From contig NZ_CP075083.1 in assembly GCF_023035295.1 (NCBI RefSeq), positions 62,001 through 126,000 on the forward strand: a stretch of 64,000 bases of DNA, written 5' to 3'. This document shows positions 37,509-46,406 of this stretch, piece by piece (the stretch's first letter is position 1; each line of letters begins with the position of its first letter). The stretch is from Borrelia coriaceae. Its GTDB lineage: Bacteria; Spirochaetota; Spirochaetia; Borreliales; Borreliaceae. Under the pieces are notes generated by a model, which saw nothing but the letters and a program-made list of their open reading frames with translations, had not been told where the DNA came from and did no database searches. The position numbers and the translations under genes are program-made.

Positions 37509-37540
37509 ATACCCTAAAGTTCCTGGAAACTTTAGGGTAT
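37509..37540 (-). terminator. 13-bp hairpin after the C3 lipoprotein
   Basis: ATACCCTAAAGTT (37509-37521) pairs with AACTTTAGGGTAT (37528-37540), loop CCTGGA, about 20 nt after the C3 stop; on the minus strand ATTTTATTTAG follows. It has the same stem sequence as the hairpin after C1. Confidence 0.7.
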
Positions 37541-37560
37541 ATCAATTAACACATTAATGC

Positions 37561-38520
37561 TTAGCGTGGCTTCACAACAGGATCTTTTATTTTTTCTACT
37601 TTGTCTATTTCATTAATAAGCGAGCTAAAGCAATTTGTCACCCACTCTACGATTTTTTTATTAACCCCATCACGTTCACCAACATTAACACTTAAAGCAT
37701 TAATATGACCCAAATAATCTAACGATTTAAATAATCCTTCTAATAACAAAATTAAAGAATATCTCTTAGTTTTAGAGTCTTTAAGATATTCGTATACAAA
37801 AGCTGCTCCATCACCAGTATGACGAGCATTCTCATCACTGCTTACAATATCATTTTCCGTATTGCAATCTATGTTAAGAATATTTAAATTTGACCATTTT
37901 TGAAGATTATCCATTAATAAATGATCATTATGCTTACTCTTCTCTATCCTCTCATCTAACTTCTTCATCAAATCAATCAATTTTTTCTTATCTTGATTTC
38001 TGTTTAACCATTGAAAGAATGCCTTAAAATTATCATCTAACAGTATTTCAAAGAATTTAGCATCGTTTAAATTACTAGTATTTAAAACACTATACTTTGT
38101 ACTTGTTGTAGTTGTTATTTGCCCTTGGAGCTTAAAGTTACCAGCTTCCATATCTTTAAAGGCAATACCCTCTACCTTTGGATTCTTAATCTCATTAAAA
38201 GTCTCAGTAACTTTATCTACTAAGCTCTCACTAGCAGTAAGACCAGAACTAACAACTGCCTCTGAATTTTTAACATCAAAAACGTCTTTTATTCCTGGAT
38301 TATCAGATTTTCCTATTGATTTTATCTTGTCACTAATAGAAGCAATTCCATTAAAAAACAAATAAAACATATCATCAGACAACATATTATTTAAGCCCAC
38401 ATCAGTACCTAGGCGCATAGAAAAATTAGATGACTTAGCATTTTTAAGAATGTCATCACTAAAATTACAGCTAAACATTAATATAGCTAAAAATAAAACA
38501 ACAATATAAAAATTTTTCAT
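37561..38520 (-). CDS. Family-C lipoprotein (C3)
   Basis: 319 residues; signal MKNFYIVVLFLAILMFSC (Cys18), then NFSDDIL as in C1 (NLSDFF). It lacks the long stalk. The domain with FFQWLNRNQ, IDLMKKLDERIEKS and LILLLEGLFKSL is a divergent version of the C1/C2 C-terminal domain. Most upstream of the three C genes. Confidence 0.75.
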   Translation of the reverse strand: MKNFYIVVLFLAILMFSCNFSDDILKNAKSSNFSMRLGTDVGLNNMLSDDMFYLFFNGIASISDKIKSIGKSDNPGIKDVFDVKNSEAVVSSGLTASESLVDKVTETFNEIKNPKVEGIAFKDMEAGNFKLQGQITTTTSTKYSVLNTSNLNDAKFFEILLDDNFKAFFQWLNRNQDKKKLIDLMKKLDERIEKSKHNDHLLMDNLQKWSNLNILNIDCNTENDIVSSDENARHTGDGAAFVYEYLKDSKTKRYSLILLLEGLFKSLDYLGHINALSVNVGERDGVNKKIVEWVTNCFSSLINEIDKVEKIKDPVVKPR

Positions 38521-38773
38521 AAGTATTCTTTTATTTTTTATCTCCTATTCCTATAAATTTAAACATCTAATTTTAAACTCTTGATATTTAAAGTTTAATT
38601 TTGATCATTCATTTTTGAATATTAAGCTAATATATAGCAATATATTAAAAAAACAAAAAAATTCTTTTAATTTTTAAACTTTTATTAAAAATCTTAAAAA
38701 AGAAGAGTATATAACTAAAGATTAAATTAAAAGATAGAGGGTTTTAAAAATAAAAACGTAGAGATATTTTAAT

Positions 38774-39439
38774 CTAATGTGAAATATTAAAATGCTTTTC
38801 AGATAAGAAGTTAGAAGTCTCAAGCACATATTCAACATCATCATGAGCAACTAGAGTAATTTTTAATTTCACTTGCTCACGTAAAACCTTAAATAATGCC
38901 TCATTAAATGTAATGACAAATTTATTAACAACCCTAACTGGATATTCTCCTAAGTATTTCTGATCCAAAGCATCATTAGTAATAATTTGGAAATACGGCT
39001 CATCCGATGTGGTAAACTCGGGCTTAGTTATTTTATAATTATAAAATTTAGCATTAACTCCATCAAATATCACATCTTTAAATGTCATTAAACGGCCTTT
39101 ATCAACTATTGTAAAACGCAGAGTAAAAGACGGATAAGACGCGATTATATTTTCTCTCTTTAGCTCGTCTAAAGAATTAAAAACTTCAGAGCTTAGATCA
39201 ACATGCGATGCTTTAAAAAAAATATTTTCTATCTTACTATTCAAGTCAAATTCTTTAAAATAAGTATGACGATGTATCATACCATCATACATATTTGTAT
39301 TGTAACGCTCTTTTAAATCAAACACATCATCAAAACGTATGTCTTTCAAATACATAACAAGAAACAATATTATAAATGTACAAAAACATACAAGAAACAA
39401 AATATATATTTTAAATAAAAGTGACTTAATCTTACTCAT
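38774..39439 (-). CDS. Diverged B-like exported protein (B')
   Basis: Start set at ATG 39439 (MSKIKSLLFK) behind GGTGGAG, 221 residues; the frame opens at 39457. One long N-terminal membrane segment (LVCFCTFIILFLVMYL) without the FLLSA end or the Cys pair. The B blocks are recognisable: LRFTIVDKGRLMTFKDVIFDGV, a Pro-Val-Arg-Val-Val strand, and VKLKITLVAHDDVEYVLETS near the end. It follows A' by about 46 nt, repeating the A-then-B order of the array 5 kb away. Confidence 0.7.
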   Translation of the reverse strand: MSKIKSLLFKIYILFLVCFCTFIILFLVMYLKDIRFDDVFDLKERYNTNMYDGMIHRHTYFKEFDLNSKIENIFFKASHVDLSSEVFNSLDELKRENIIASYPSFTLRFTIVDKGRLMTFKDVIFDGVNAKFYNYKITKPEFTTSDEPYFQIITNDALDQKYLGEYPVRVVNKFVITFNEALFKVLREQVKLKITLVAHDDVEYVLETSNFLSEKHFNISH

Positions 39440-39485
39440 GCATGCTCCACCAAACACATCTTATTAAAAATGCCAAGCAAAAACT

Positions 39486-40046
39486 TTAACGAGTTTTAGA
39501 CTTATCAATAAGATCAATAAAATCAAATAATTGCTGTGCATCATTTACATTTAAATTAAAAGAAAGTTTCCGATTAACACCACTGTTACGCTCAACACAT
39601 TCCACTTCAAGTTTAAGACCTTCATTTTTTGCAATTTCCATTAATTTTAAATGTTCACCCAAATCGGAATTTAAGTAAATATAAAATCCTGACAAGTCTA
39701 TTGAATCATCAAAATCCAAAATATACTCTTGCCCTTTCAATTCTAAAGGTTGCTCAAAATACGAATACAACTGTTCATGAGGAACTTCAATACCATTTAA
39801 AGAAACCTTTAAAAGATTAAGAGGAGTCTTAGTAGCAATATTAAAATCTAAAACAAAATATTTATTATCCTTACCATTAAAGGGGTAAGTCATACGAACA
39901 TAACCTGAATCATTTCTTAAAATCCTCTTTACACTAAGCTCGCCTTCATTAACATCATGATAAAGCTCAACATCTTCTAAAGGTAAAGATGGACGTGAAC
40001 AACTAAAAATTAAAAACGTTGATATCAAAATAATATTTAATAACAT
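39486..40046 (-). CDS. Diverged A-like lipoprotein (A')
   Basis: ATG 40046 gives signal MLLNIILISTFLIFSC (Cys16), 186 residues. The A features are degenerate but ordered: LDFNIATKTPLNLLKVSLNG aligns with LTLKNEHKVVIKNIKLNG, then HLKLMEIAKNEGLKLEVECV with WKKLIEDAKGGDLKFSVI, and a final SFNLNVNDAQQLFDFIDLI. It forms a pair with B', perhaps close to the founder of the array. Confidence 0.7.
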   Translation of the reverse strand: MLLNIILISTFLIFSCSRPSLPLEDVELYHDVNEGELSVKRILRNDSGYVRMTYPFNGKDNKYFVLDFNIATKTPLNLLKVSLNGIEVPHEQLYSYFEQPLELKGQEYILDFDDSIDLSGFYIYLNSDLGEHLKLMEIAKNEGLKLEVECVERNSGVNRKLSFNLNVNDAQQLFDFIDLIDKSKTR

Positions 40047-40338
40047 AATCACTTAAGTATTAAGTTTAAGACATCACTCACACTTTTACAATATTTATAT
40101 AATAATTTATGTAATATTTTATACCTATTGCTACTCACTAAATAAGCAAATAAACAACTATTCTTAAAAAGCAATATATTAAAAATTAGATTTAATATTA
40201 AATAAGTTTAATTTTAATATTAAAATATTAATTAAGATGATAAAATTTTAAACTTATGAGATAATTAAGATTCATGCAAAATACAACTTAAGTGTATTTA
40301 AAATAAAAAGCATGAAACAATTTAAGGAGTAATATTTT

Positions 40339-41109
40339 ATGGATATGAAGATTTTATTATTAATACCTGGAGCAATATTTTACACACAATGCAATAATAA
40401 AGGAACTGGGGAGACAGGCTTTGAACAAGATTCAATGAAATTTGATAATTACATAATGCCAACAAATAGAACAGATGACTCTTATGAGGAACTAGCAAGC
40501 CTATTTAAACCAAAATTAAACGAACCATACAACGTGTTAGAAGGTTCTAAGAAACTATCATTTCCTCAGTCTACTGTTACATGGGTTAAAAATGCAGCAA
40601 TAAGTATTAAAGATCTAGATAACAAACCTATAGAGGCACTTAAAGACAAACTTAGATATTCTTATTCAATATCCCCTATTAAAAAAGACGATAAGTTCAA
40701 TGCATACACTATGCCCATTGTACTATTTGAGACAGTCAAAGATCTTGGTTCTCACCTGGAAGTCATAAGTTTTAATCTACCAAGAAAGCCTAAATTAGAT
40801 TTCAATACAAGAGCATACTACCTATTTCTAGGTATAAAATATACTCCAGATAAAACAGAAAAATCAGGCGAAGATGGATATGATACTGCAAACCCATTTT
40901 GGATACCAGGTCAAAATAAAGAAGTAATACCAGCACTCACACATTTTTCACACATAGAAGCTCAAATACAGGTTAAAAACCACAAAAATCAAACTATTAC
41001 TACATACAATATATTACTTGATAGCTCATATTTGATTAAATTAATAAAAGACACACTACTCAGATACCCAGAAATCAAAGAAACAGCAACTGACTTCAAG
41101 CTTTATTAA
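40339..41109 (+). CDS. Family-D lipoprotein (D4), inside the prophage span
   Basis: 256 residues. The signal MDMKILLLIPGAIFYTQC has a weak lipobox (FYTQC). Family-D blocks: STVTWVKNAAISIKDLDNK, SYSISPIKKDDKFNAYTMPI, LEVISFNL, EAQIQVKNHKN and YNILLDSSYLIKLIKDTL. It lacks the cysteines before the T-W motif found in D1-D3. AAGGAG lies 9 nt before the ATG. It is the only D copy between the phage blocks and is divergent from A'; the 40053-40338 gap holds both promoters. Confidence 0.75.
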   Translation: MDMKILLLIPGAIFYTQCNNKGTGETGFEQDSMKFDNYIMPTNRTDDSYEELASLFKPKLNEPYNVLEGSKKLSFPQSTVTWVKNAAISIKDLDNKPIEALKDKLRYSYSISPIKKDDKFNAYTMPIVLFETVKDLGSHLEVISFNLPRKPKLDFNTRAYYLFLGIKYTPDKTEKSGEDGYDTANPFWIPGQNKEVIPALTHFSHIEAQIQVKNHKNQTITTYNILLDSSYLIKLIKDTLLRYPEIKETATDFKLY

Positions 41110-41141
41110 GCTTGATAAATGCATATCAAAAACATAAAATT

Positions 41142-41172
41142 CTACACCATATCTTTAAAGGTTATGGTGTAG
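41142..41172 (+). terminator. Stem-loop after D4
   Basis: CTACACCATA (41142-41151) pairs perfectly with TATGGTGTAG (41163-41172), about 35 nt after the D4 stop. Confidence 0.65.
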
Positions 41173-41421
41173 GATCTTGTATCATAACAACGCTCGCTTA
41201 GCAATTAAGCACAGCTGCCACTTAGACGTTCTTTATATACCTAAGAGACTAAAAACTATATTAATTATATATATCATTAAGTAAAGCAATAAAAAGCTTC
41301 AATAATAATGACATACTTAAAGTTAATATATAGTTCATATATAATATTAAACATTTTACAAATAAAAACAATATTCAATAATATACCTATTAAAGGTATA
41401 CCACCTACCATTGGATAATCA

Positions 41422-41446
41422 AAGCTTAAGAAGCAAAATTAAAGCT
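41422..41446. repeat. 25-bp direct repeat, copy 1
   Basis: AAGCTTAAGAAGCAAAATTA followed by AAGCT is identical to 41837-41861. Both copies sit in the gene-free 41.1-42.0 kb stretch. Confidence 0.7.
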
Positions 41447-41836
41447 CATAAAAACTCTCAAAAAAGACAATTATTATGTAGTTTAATAGACCTAACTACA
41501 ACAATGCCAATTATAACTTTTATAACTTAAAATTATTCTATCTCTTTTAGTAATTCAGTTTTTTTATTTACACTCTATAAAAAATACAAAAAAGATAGCA
41601 AAAAATAAAACAAATTTCATATCTTAATATTTTTATTAAAATAGTATAATACCTAATTGCTATCATTACTGTTAATAATAAACATATCAATACATAAATT
41701 GACACAATATTATTTAACAAACTAAACAAAAATAAATTATAAATTAAGTCTCAATCAAAATTAATAATACCTATTAAAAATAGGTAAAATTTAAAACAAT
41801 TAAAATATAAATATATAAATTAAAATAAATAAACTT

Positions 41837-41861
41837 AAGCTTAAGAAGCAAAATTAAAGCT
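41837..41861. repeat. 25-bp direct repeat, copy 2
   Basis: Second identical copy, 415 bp from the first. Similar sequence (ACCTATTAAA-type palindromes at 41389 and 41768) precedes each, suggesting a degenerate segmental duplication. The 41110-42055 interval otherwise shows no gene. Confidence 0.7.
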
Positions 41862-41965
41862 TATTAAAAGAATATCACTCAATACTTACAATTTTAAAGT
41901 TATCATTTTAATATCATAAATAAATTATTTTATCACTTAATAACTCATACTAATATATAATGCTC

Positions 41966-41994
41966 TTGTACTTTTTAAATAAAAATGATAACAT
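41966..41994 (+). promoter_or_regulatory. Promoter candidate of the 42056 lipoprotein
   Basis: TTGTAC (41966-41971), 17-nt spacer, TAACAT (41989-41994). Spacing is ideal; the -10 matches consensus at four of six bases. Confidence 0.5.
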
Positions 41995-42015
41995 GATTGT
42001 AATAAATATATTATG

Positions 42016-42040
42016 TTATCGTGTAAAGGATATACGATAA
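42016..42040 (+). promoter_or_regulatory. 5' UTR hairpin with AAGGA loop
   Basis: TTATCGTGTA (42016-42025) pairs with TATACGATAA (42031-42040) with one G-T wobble; loop AAGGA. It sits directly before the real ribosome site (GAAGGAG, 42041-42047). It could be an operator, an mRNA stabiliser or a decoy ribosome site. Confidence 0.55.
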
Positions 42041-42055
42041 GAAGGAGAATGTTTA

Positions 42056-42508
42056 ATGAAAAAAATTATTTTATTTACTATGGTGGCACTATTCACCTTA
42101 TTAAGCTGTGGCGATACTGATAAAAATGACCCATCATTGGCCGGAACAGGAAGCGGAACCAATTATATAAAAGTTGTTAAGGATGTCGCAAATCTCAAAC
42201 CTCTTACTAAGAATTTTGATGATATTAGAAAGCTTTTACCTGCAGCACCAACAGGCAAGACATACACAGAGACTAAACTTGACGCTGCATTCCAAGCTAT
42301 TAATGCTGATGAAACTAAATTCTTAAAAGCACTAAATGCAAGAAAGAGTATGGAAACTGCTAAAGAAAATAAAAATGCAAATCCAGCTGAAATTGAAAAA
42401 GAGTTCTTACAAGTACTAAAAGACTTAGGCTTCGCAGAAGGTGACGAGAACAAAGATGGTTCTTATGCCAAAGTTAGAAAAACTTTCATGGACGCTCTAG
42501 TACAATAA
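42056..42508 (+). CDS. Small lipoprotein with its own promoter and terminators
   Basis: 150 residues; signal MKKIILFTMVALFTLLSC (Cys18), a short Gly/Ser tether (SLAGTGSGTN), then a compact helical, Lys/Ala-rich domain (KLDAAFQAINADETKFLKAL, EIEKEFLQVLKDLGFAEGDE). Not recognised. Ordered regulatory signals on both sides and a more balanced base composition than neighbours suggest strong, separate expression. The only plus-strand gene besides D4 in the prophage span. Confidence 0.8.
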   Translation: MKKIILFTMVALFTLLSCGDTDKNDPSLAGTGSGTNYIKVVKDVANLKPLTKNFDDIRKLLPAAPTGKTYTETKLDAAFQAINADETKFLKALNARKSMETAKENKNANPAEIEKEFLQVLKDLGFAEGDENKDGSYAKVRKTFMDALVQ

Positions 42509-42525
42509 GTCCTTCTCTTAAGGGA

Positions 42526-42567
42526 AGATTGTAAGGTGTTAAATCAAGTTATTTAACCTTTACAATC
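42526..42567 (+). terminator. Stem-loop after the small lipoprotein
   Basis: ATTGTAAGG...CCTTTACAAT arms enclose a second pairing (TTAAAT/ATTTAA), 18 nt after the stop. Confidence 0.6.
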
Positions 42568-42595
42568 AGACTAGATCACTGTAAATGATTAATAA

Positions 42596-42625
42596 AAATG
42601 CGCTTTAATACAAGCGCATTTTTTT
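42596..42625 (+). terminator. Rho-independent terminator
   Basis: AATGCGCTT pairs with AAGCGCATT around a short loop and runs into TTTTTTT; the most canonical terminator in the window. The remainder of 42626-42878 holds no gene. Confidence 0.85.
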
Positions 42626-42878
42626 GTTATACTCATTATCACTACAACTTCAAATCAGTAATACTTGAAACAATATTTCAAGAAAAAGACAATATCAAAG
42701 ATACAATCTTTAATACTTAAAAATCACAATGTTAATCTAGACTATTTTCTTACAAGTCCACACTTATCATCCTTAGATTCACAAATGAATTAATAGCAAT
42801 GATGAATATCACCGATTAAAATTAAAATTTGACTAAACCCACATATTATAATCTTCATATATTAAATTTAAAAACTAA

Positions 42879-43898
42879 TCATTGTTTTGCCAATTTTAAA
42901 ATAGCATCCCTATTCCTATCAAGGAAATCTCTTAACTTATTTACAGTCATAAGATTTTTTAGTACATCAAAATAACCTACAGAAAGCCTAATAACCTCAA
43001 CTTTTTGCATTACTGCTGAAGAATTTTGATTGTAATCTTGCTCACCTTCATTTCGAAATATCATTTTAGAAGTAGAACTATCGTATTTAACTTCTCCTGG
43101 CAAAAATAATTTATCACGTTTGCCAGACTTAAATACAAAATTTATTTTTAATGCATTAACATTCTTATTGACAACATTAATCAACTTATCTTTGTTCGCT
43201 AAAGCCTGTTCTAAAATATTGAAGTGATCAAAATTCATCTCCAAATTAACCTCTTCCCCAGTCTTAGTTTTAAATCCTAAAAGTATTACCAATAAATGTC
43301 TTGGTCTAAATCCTCTCATCCTCATCCCACGTAAAATGTCAGGCAAATAATCTGCACCAAGGATCTCTTTAACAGCATCTGAAATTAAAATAGTTATTCT
43401 CTTCAATTTTGCATCTACTATTTTTGTTATAACTTTACTTTTATCACTGCCAGGTTCTATTTGTCCATCTTTAACATTATGAGTAAAAAGTATTTTGAAA
43501 AAACTAAAATATACATCCAAGTTGTTAAAAGGATCTAACAATTTCTCTACATCAAATGAAACGGCTGGACCTTTTAATTGTTCCATTATATCTTCTGGCC
43601 ATTCTTTCCGATTCTTAAAAGAATGACCATGACTCATATTGAAATCAACATCTCCAAATGTATTTTCAAAGTTTCTTACCCCACTACTTGCAAAATCCAA
43701 ATTTAAGGTTGCCAATTTACTGCTCATACCTACTAAATCCGCATTAGCATCCTCTTTATAAAATACAAACCTTCCTGCTTGATCAGTTTGAAAATCTAAA
43801 ACCCAATCCTGCCACATAGCAAAGCTAGAAAAGCAAACTTGAAGATATAAAAATAATAAAAAAACTGACAGGACCTTAAAATTTTTAAATATCAACAT
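42879..43898 (-). CDS. Exported protein of unknown function
   Basis: 339 residues; signal peptide of about 28 residues (VLSVFLLFLYLQVCFSSFA) with a type I cleavage site near SFA-MW rather than a lipobox. The mature part mixes strands and helices (LKRITILISDAVKEILGAD, HLLVILLGFKTKTGEEVNL, INFVFKSGKRDKLFLPGEVK) and ends in a basic helix. It stands alone between the small lipoprotein and the terminase block. AGGAGAGG precedes the ATG. Confidence 0.75.
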   Translation of the reverse strand: MLIFKNFKVLSVFLLFLYLQVCFSSFAMWQDWVLDFQTDQAGRFVFYKEDANADLVGMSSKLATLNLDFASSGVRNFENTFGDVDFNMSHGHSFKNRKEWPEDIMEQLKGPAVSFDVEKLLDPFNNLDVYFSFFKILFTHNVKDGQIEPGSDKSKVITKIVDAKLKRITILISDAVKEILGADYLPDILRGMRMRGFRPRHLLVILLGFKTKTGEEVNLEMNFDHFNILEQALANKDKLINVVNKNVNALKINFVFKSGKRDKLFLPGEVKYDSSTSKMIFRNEGEQDYNQNSSAVMQKVEVIRLSVGYFDVLKNLMTVNKLRDFLDRNRDAILKLAKQ

Positions 43899-44394
43899 TT
43901 TTTAATATCCTCTCCTCATATCTTAAAAATTACTTATTATAATAATATATAAAAAAAAGGTATACACAAGCTATTTGCGCTAATAATATACCCAAAATAT
44001 AATTAACAAACTTCTATTTAAAAATAGAATTACTCCCTTTACAAAATCAAAAGTTGCAAGATTATTGCAAGCTATTTATTTGCAGATAAATATCATACAA
44101 TAAAAATTAAGTATATAGGTGCGCTTATTAAAGATTGCCACTCACTCAATGCTTATACCTTTAAATCTCATAAATAACACTCTTAAATCTAAAAACATAC
44201 AAAAATAATACTGCATGTAATAGGAATGCACAATTTAAAGCAAAATCATTTTTATTTAAATTTTTTTTGAAAGTATTTTCAAACTCGAAAGTACAACTTT
44301 AAACCGTTAAAAATAAACAGTCAAATTTAGACACAATTTTTAAGAAATATATGTGTATACTGAAAAATTGCACTATACTTGCTTATAGTCACAT
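43899..44394. other. Gene-free AT-rich spacer
   Basis: About 500 nt between the exported protein and the small ORF after the terminase. No convincing gene, repeat or hairpin. Confidence 0.4.
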
Positions 44395-44466
44395 TTATAA
44401 TGGTTGAACCATTAAATGGACTTGAAGAATTGAGTAAGCTGCAGTTTTGAAACTGTGGCTTCCCAT
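44395..44466 (-). CDS. Possible 23-codon ORF after the terminase
   Basis: AAAGGAGATTGTAA precedes an ATG at 44466 that opens 23 codons (MGSHSFKTAAYSILQVHLMV...) ending at TAA. It lies where the gene after terminase would start. It may be a truncated phage gene left at the junction with the lipoprotein cargo, or a chance ORF; its 5' part can also fold into a 9-bp hairpin (44441-44462). Confidence 0.3.
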   Translation of the reverse strand: MGSHSFKTAAYSILQVHLMVQPL

Positions 44467-44496
44467 TTACAATCTCCTTTATTAAATCCACTCAGC

Positions 44497-45849
44497 TTAT
44501 ATATATTGACTTTTGACAAAATATTTAAGCTGAGATCTATGTTCAAGACTTAAGAGCAAATAACAAGCACTCAAAGCATCAAGAGCATCATCTTGGCCTT
44601 TAAAAACACCGCTATAACTATAAATATCATTAATAACATTTTTATTTGTAATTTTTAAAAACTCTATCTTGCGAGCATTAAATAGAGGAATTAAAGTACA
44701 TATCCTTACAAACTTATTACTTAAAGGCTTAACTGCTAATATCTTAAAATAATGATTTATACTTTGCCTAATAGATATCATAGTTTTAGTTAAAAATCCA
44801 TACCCATTTGTATTATCCCGATCTTCAATATAAAGAGTATTGATATTAAAGTTCTCGGCAAGAACACTGATTGCATTAAGCATAGATGCATGACTTATAG
44901 GTTTTCTATCTTGGTAGATATAAGAATAATACTTATCACCCAGTCTCTCAAGGACACAAATGGCGGTATTATCCATACCAACAGAAAATGCAGGATCAAC
45001 ATACATGATTGGACTTTTAAATTCATAATCTTCATTTAAAACAACCTCATTAAAACACGTATCAGCACTAGCAGTCCATTCCCCAAGAAGTACCCTAGCC
45101 TTGTAAGCATGCAAATCTTTGTAAATTAGCTCTTGAGTTTCAATAAAATTTTGCGAATTTAAAGGATTATCATAAATACTAAAATTATAGGTCCTATAAA
45201 CCTCCTCCCTATCAATATAATCAGTCTTAAAATAATGTGCAGGATGATCAGGATTAGTATCAAAAATAATGATGGCTGGTTTTTGTCTAAGCCTTTTCAT
45301 TATCTCAAGCAAAGTCTCTTTATGCATTAAAGTTGCTTCATTTACATATACCAAAGCAGAATTACTACCTCTAATCTTAAAAAAAGAATCACTATTCTTA
45401 CCACCATAAACATTAAGTGTAAGTCCTGCAATAGTACATGAAACACTACGAGAAACCTTTAAAACATACTCCACATTTAAAAGATTACATATCTTTTCTA
45501 TCTGCTTAAGCGTATTGGTAAGCAATGCCCCAATTGAACTTCCCACAATAAAATTATTAGTATCCTTGCAATAATAATGTTTATTTTGAATTAAAAATTT
45601 AATAAGCAAATATGATGCTAAGAATGTCTTACCACTAGATATTCCACCATTAAAAATTATTTTGGAACAAAAATTATTATCTAGCTCTTCTAATACTTTT
45701 TTCTGCTTAAAAGTTAAATATCTTTTTTCAAATAAATTAAAATCAATTTCTCTTTTCTTATTTTGTGAAAATCTAGCAATATCAATATTAAATTTTTGTT
45801 TAAATCTTTTCTGCAATTTAATAAAAACTGACAAACCATGTAATTCCAA
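44497..45849 (-). CDS. Phage terminase large subunit
   Basis: 450 residues. Walker A GGISSGKT (68-75), Walker B ALVYVNEA (165-172), motif III-like IIFDTNP (194-200). The RNase-H-like nuclease domain has acidic residues in YVDPAF (D285), YIED (E342) and QDDALDAL (D420, D421, D424). This is the PBSX-type terminase that packages DNA into the prohead. TTG start at 45849, overlapping the upstream gene's end with GGAG 5 nt before. All catalytic residues I can place are present, so the packaging motor looks intact. Confidence 0.9.
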   Translation of the reverse strand: MELHGLSVFIKLQKRFKQKFNIDIARFSQNKKREIDFNLFEKRYLTFKQKKVLEELDNNFCSKIIFNGGISSGKTFLASYLLIKFLIQNKHYYCKDTNNFIVGSSIGALLTNTLKQIEKICNLLNVEYVLKVSRSVSCTIAGLTLNVYGGKNSDSFFKIRGSNSALVYVNEATLMHKETLLEIMKRLRQKPAIIIFDTNPDHPAHYFKTDYIDREEVYRTYNFSIYDNPLNSQNFIETQELIYKDLHAYKARVLLGEWTASADTCFNEVVLNEDYEFKSPIMYVDPAFSVGMDNTAICVLERLGDKYYSYIYQDRKPISHASMLNAISVLAENFNINTLYIEDRDNTNGYGFLTKTMISIRQSINHYFKILAVKPLSNKFVRICTLIPLFNARKIEFLKITNKNVINDIYSYSGVFKGQDDALDALSACYLLLSLEHRSQLKYFVKSQYI

Positions 45850-45851
45850 GA

Positions 45852-46406
45852 TTACTCCAATTTAAGACTTTTATCAAAAATCTCTTTTAATCTAATTAAA
45901 CACTCATGATCTTCTCTCATCCCATTCATAACAATCTCTCTAGATATTCTATCCCTCTTATAAATTTTGTGCTTTAAATTTAACTTAAGTTTTTTGCACA
46001 AATTCTTATCATCACTATTAACAATCTCTCTCTCTAAGCTTAAAATATCTTCATTAACATCAATTAGTTTTCTAAAAGCAGATTGCAAAGTAAGTTTTTT
46101 ATTTTTAAAATGAGAATTTACATAAGAATTTGCAATCCTATAAAATGCCTTATAAAAGCTGTCACGCTCTTGCTCAAGCTTATAAGCATCACATGTTACA
46201 TCTCTGGCAAGAGCATCCAGATCAACATTATTACAAGACTTAAAAACAGTATCAGTATCCAAATCACTTGCAAGCTCACCTAAAAAACTAGACTTAACTC
46301 TTAAAACAGTAGATTCTCTAACGCCTAAAACCTTTGCGATATCGGCTGTACTTAGATTTGATTTAAACAAGATATTATATCTGGATTTTCTATTTTTAAA
46401 TATCAT
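45852..46406 (-). CDS. Terminase small-subunit-like protein (DUF603-like)
   Basis: 184 residues. A helix-turn-helix near the N-terminus (LSTADIAKVLGVRESTVLRV, residues 18-37) would bind the packaging start site; the rest is coiled coil (EDILSLEREIVNSD). Borrelia DUF603 proteins occupy this slot in cp32; my assignment rests on position and HTH layout. It ends 3 nt before the large subunit start. The ATG at 46406 lacks a clear ribosome site. Confidence 0.7.
   Translation of the reverse strand: MIFKNRKSRYNILFKSNLSTADIAKVLGVRESTVLRVKSSFLGELASDLDTDTVFKSCNNVDLDALARDVTCDAYKLEQERDSFYKAFYRIANSYVNSHFKNKKLTLQSAFRKLIDVNEDILSLEREIVNSDDKNLCKKLKLNLKHKIYKRDRISREIVMNGMREDHECLIRLKEIFDKSLKLE

Noticed and set aside
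44401..44470. tRNA-like pairing after the terminase
   Set aside because: Only one good stem; no cloverleaf or T-loop sequence. Better explained as a short ORF or hairpin.
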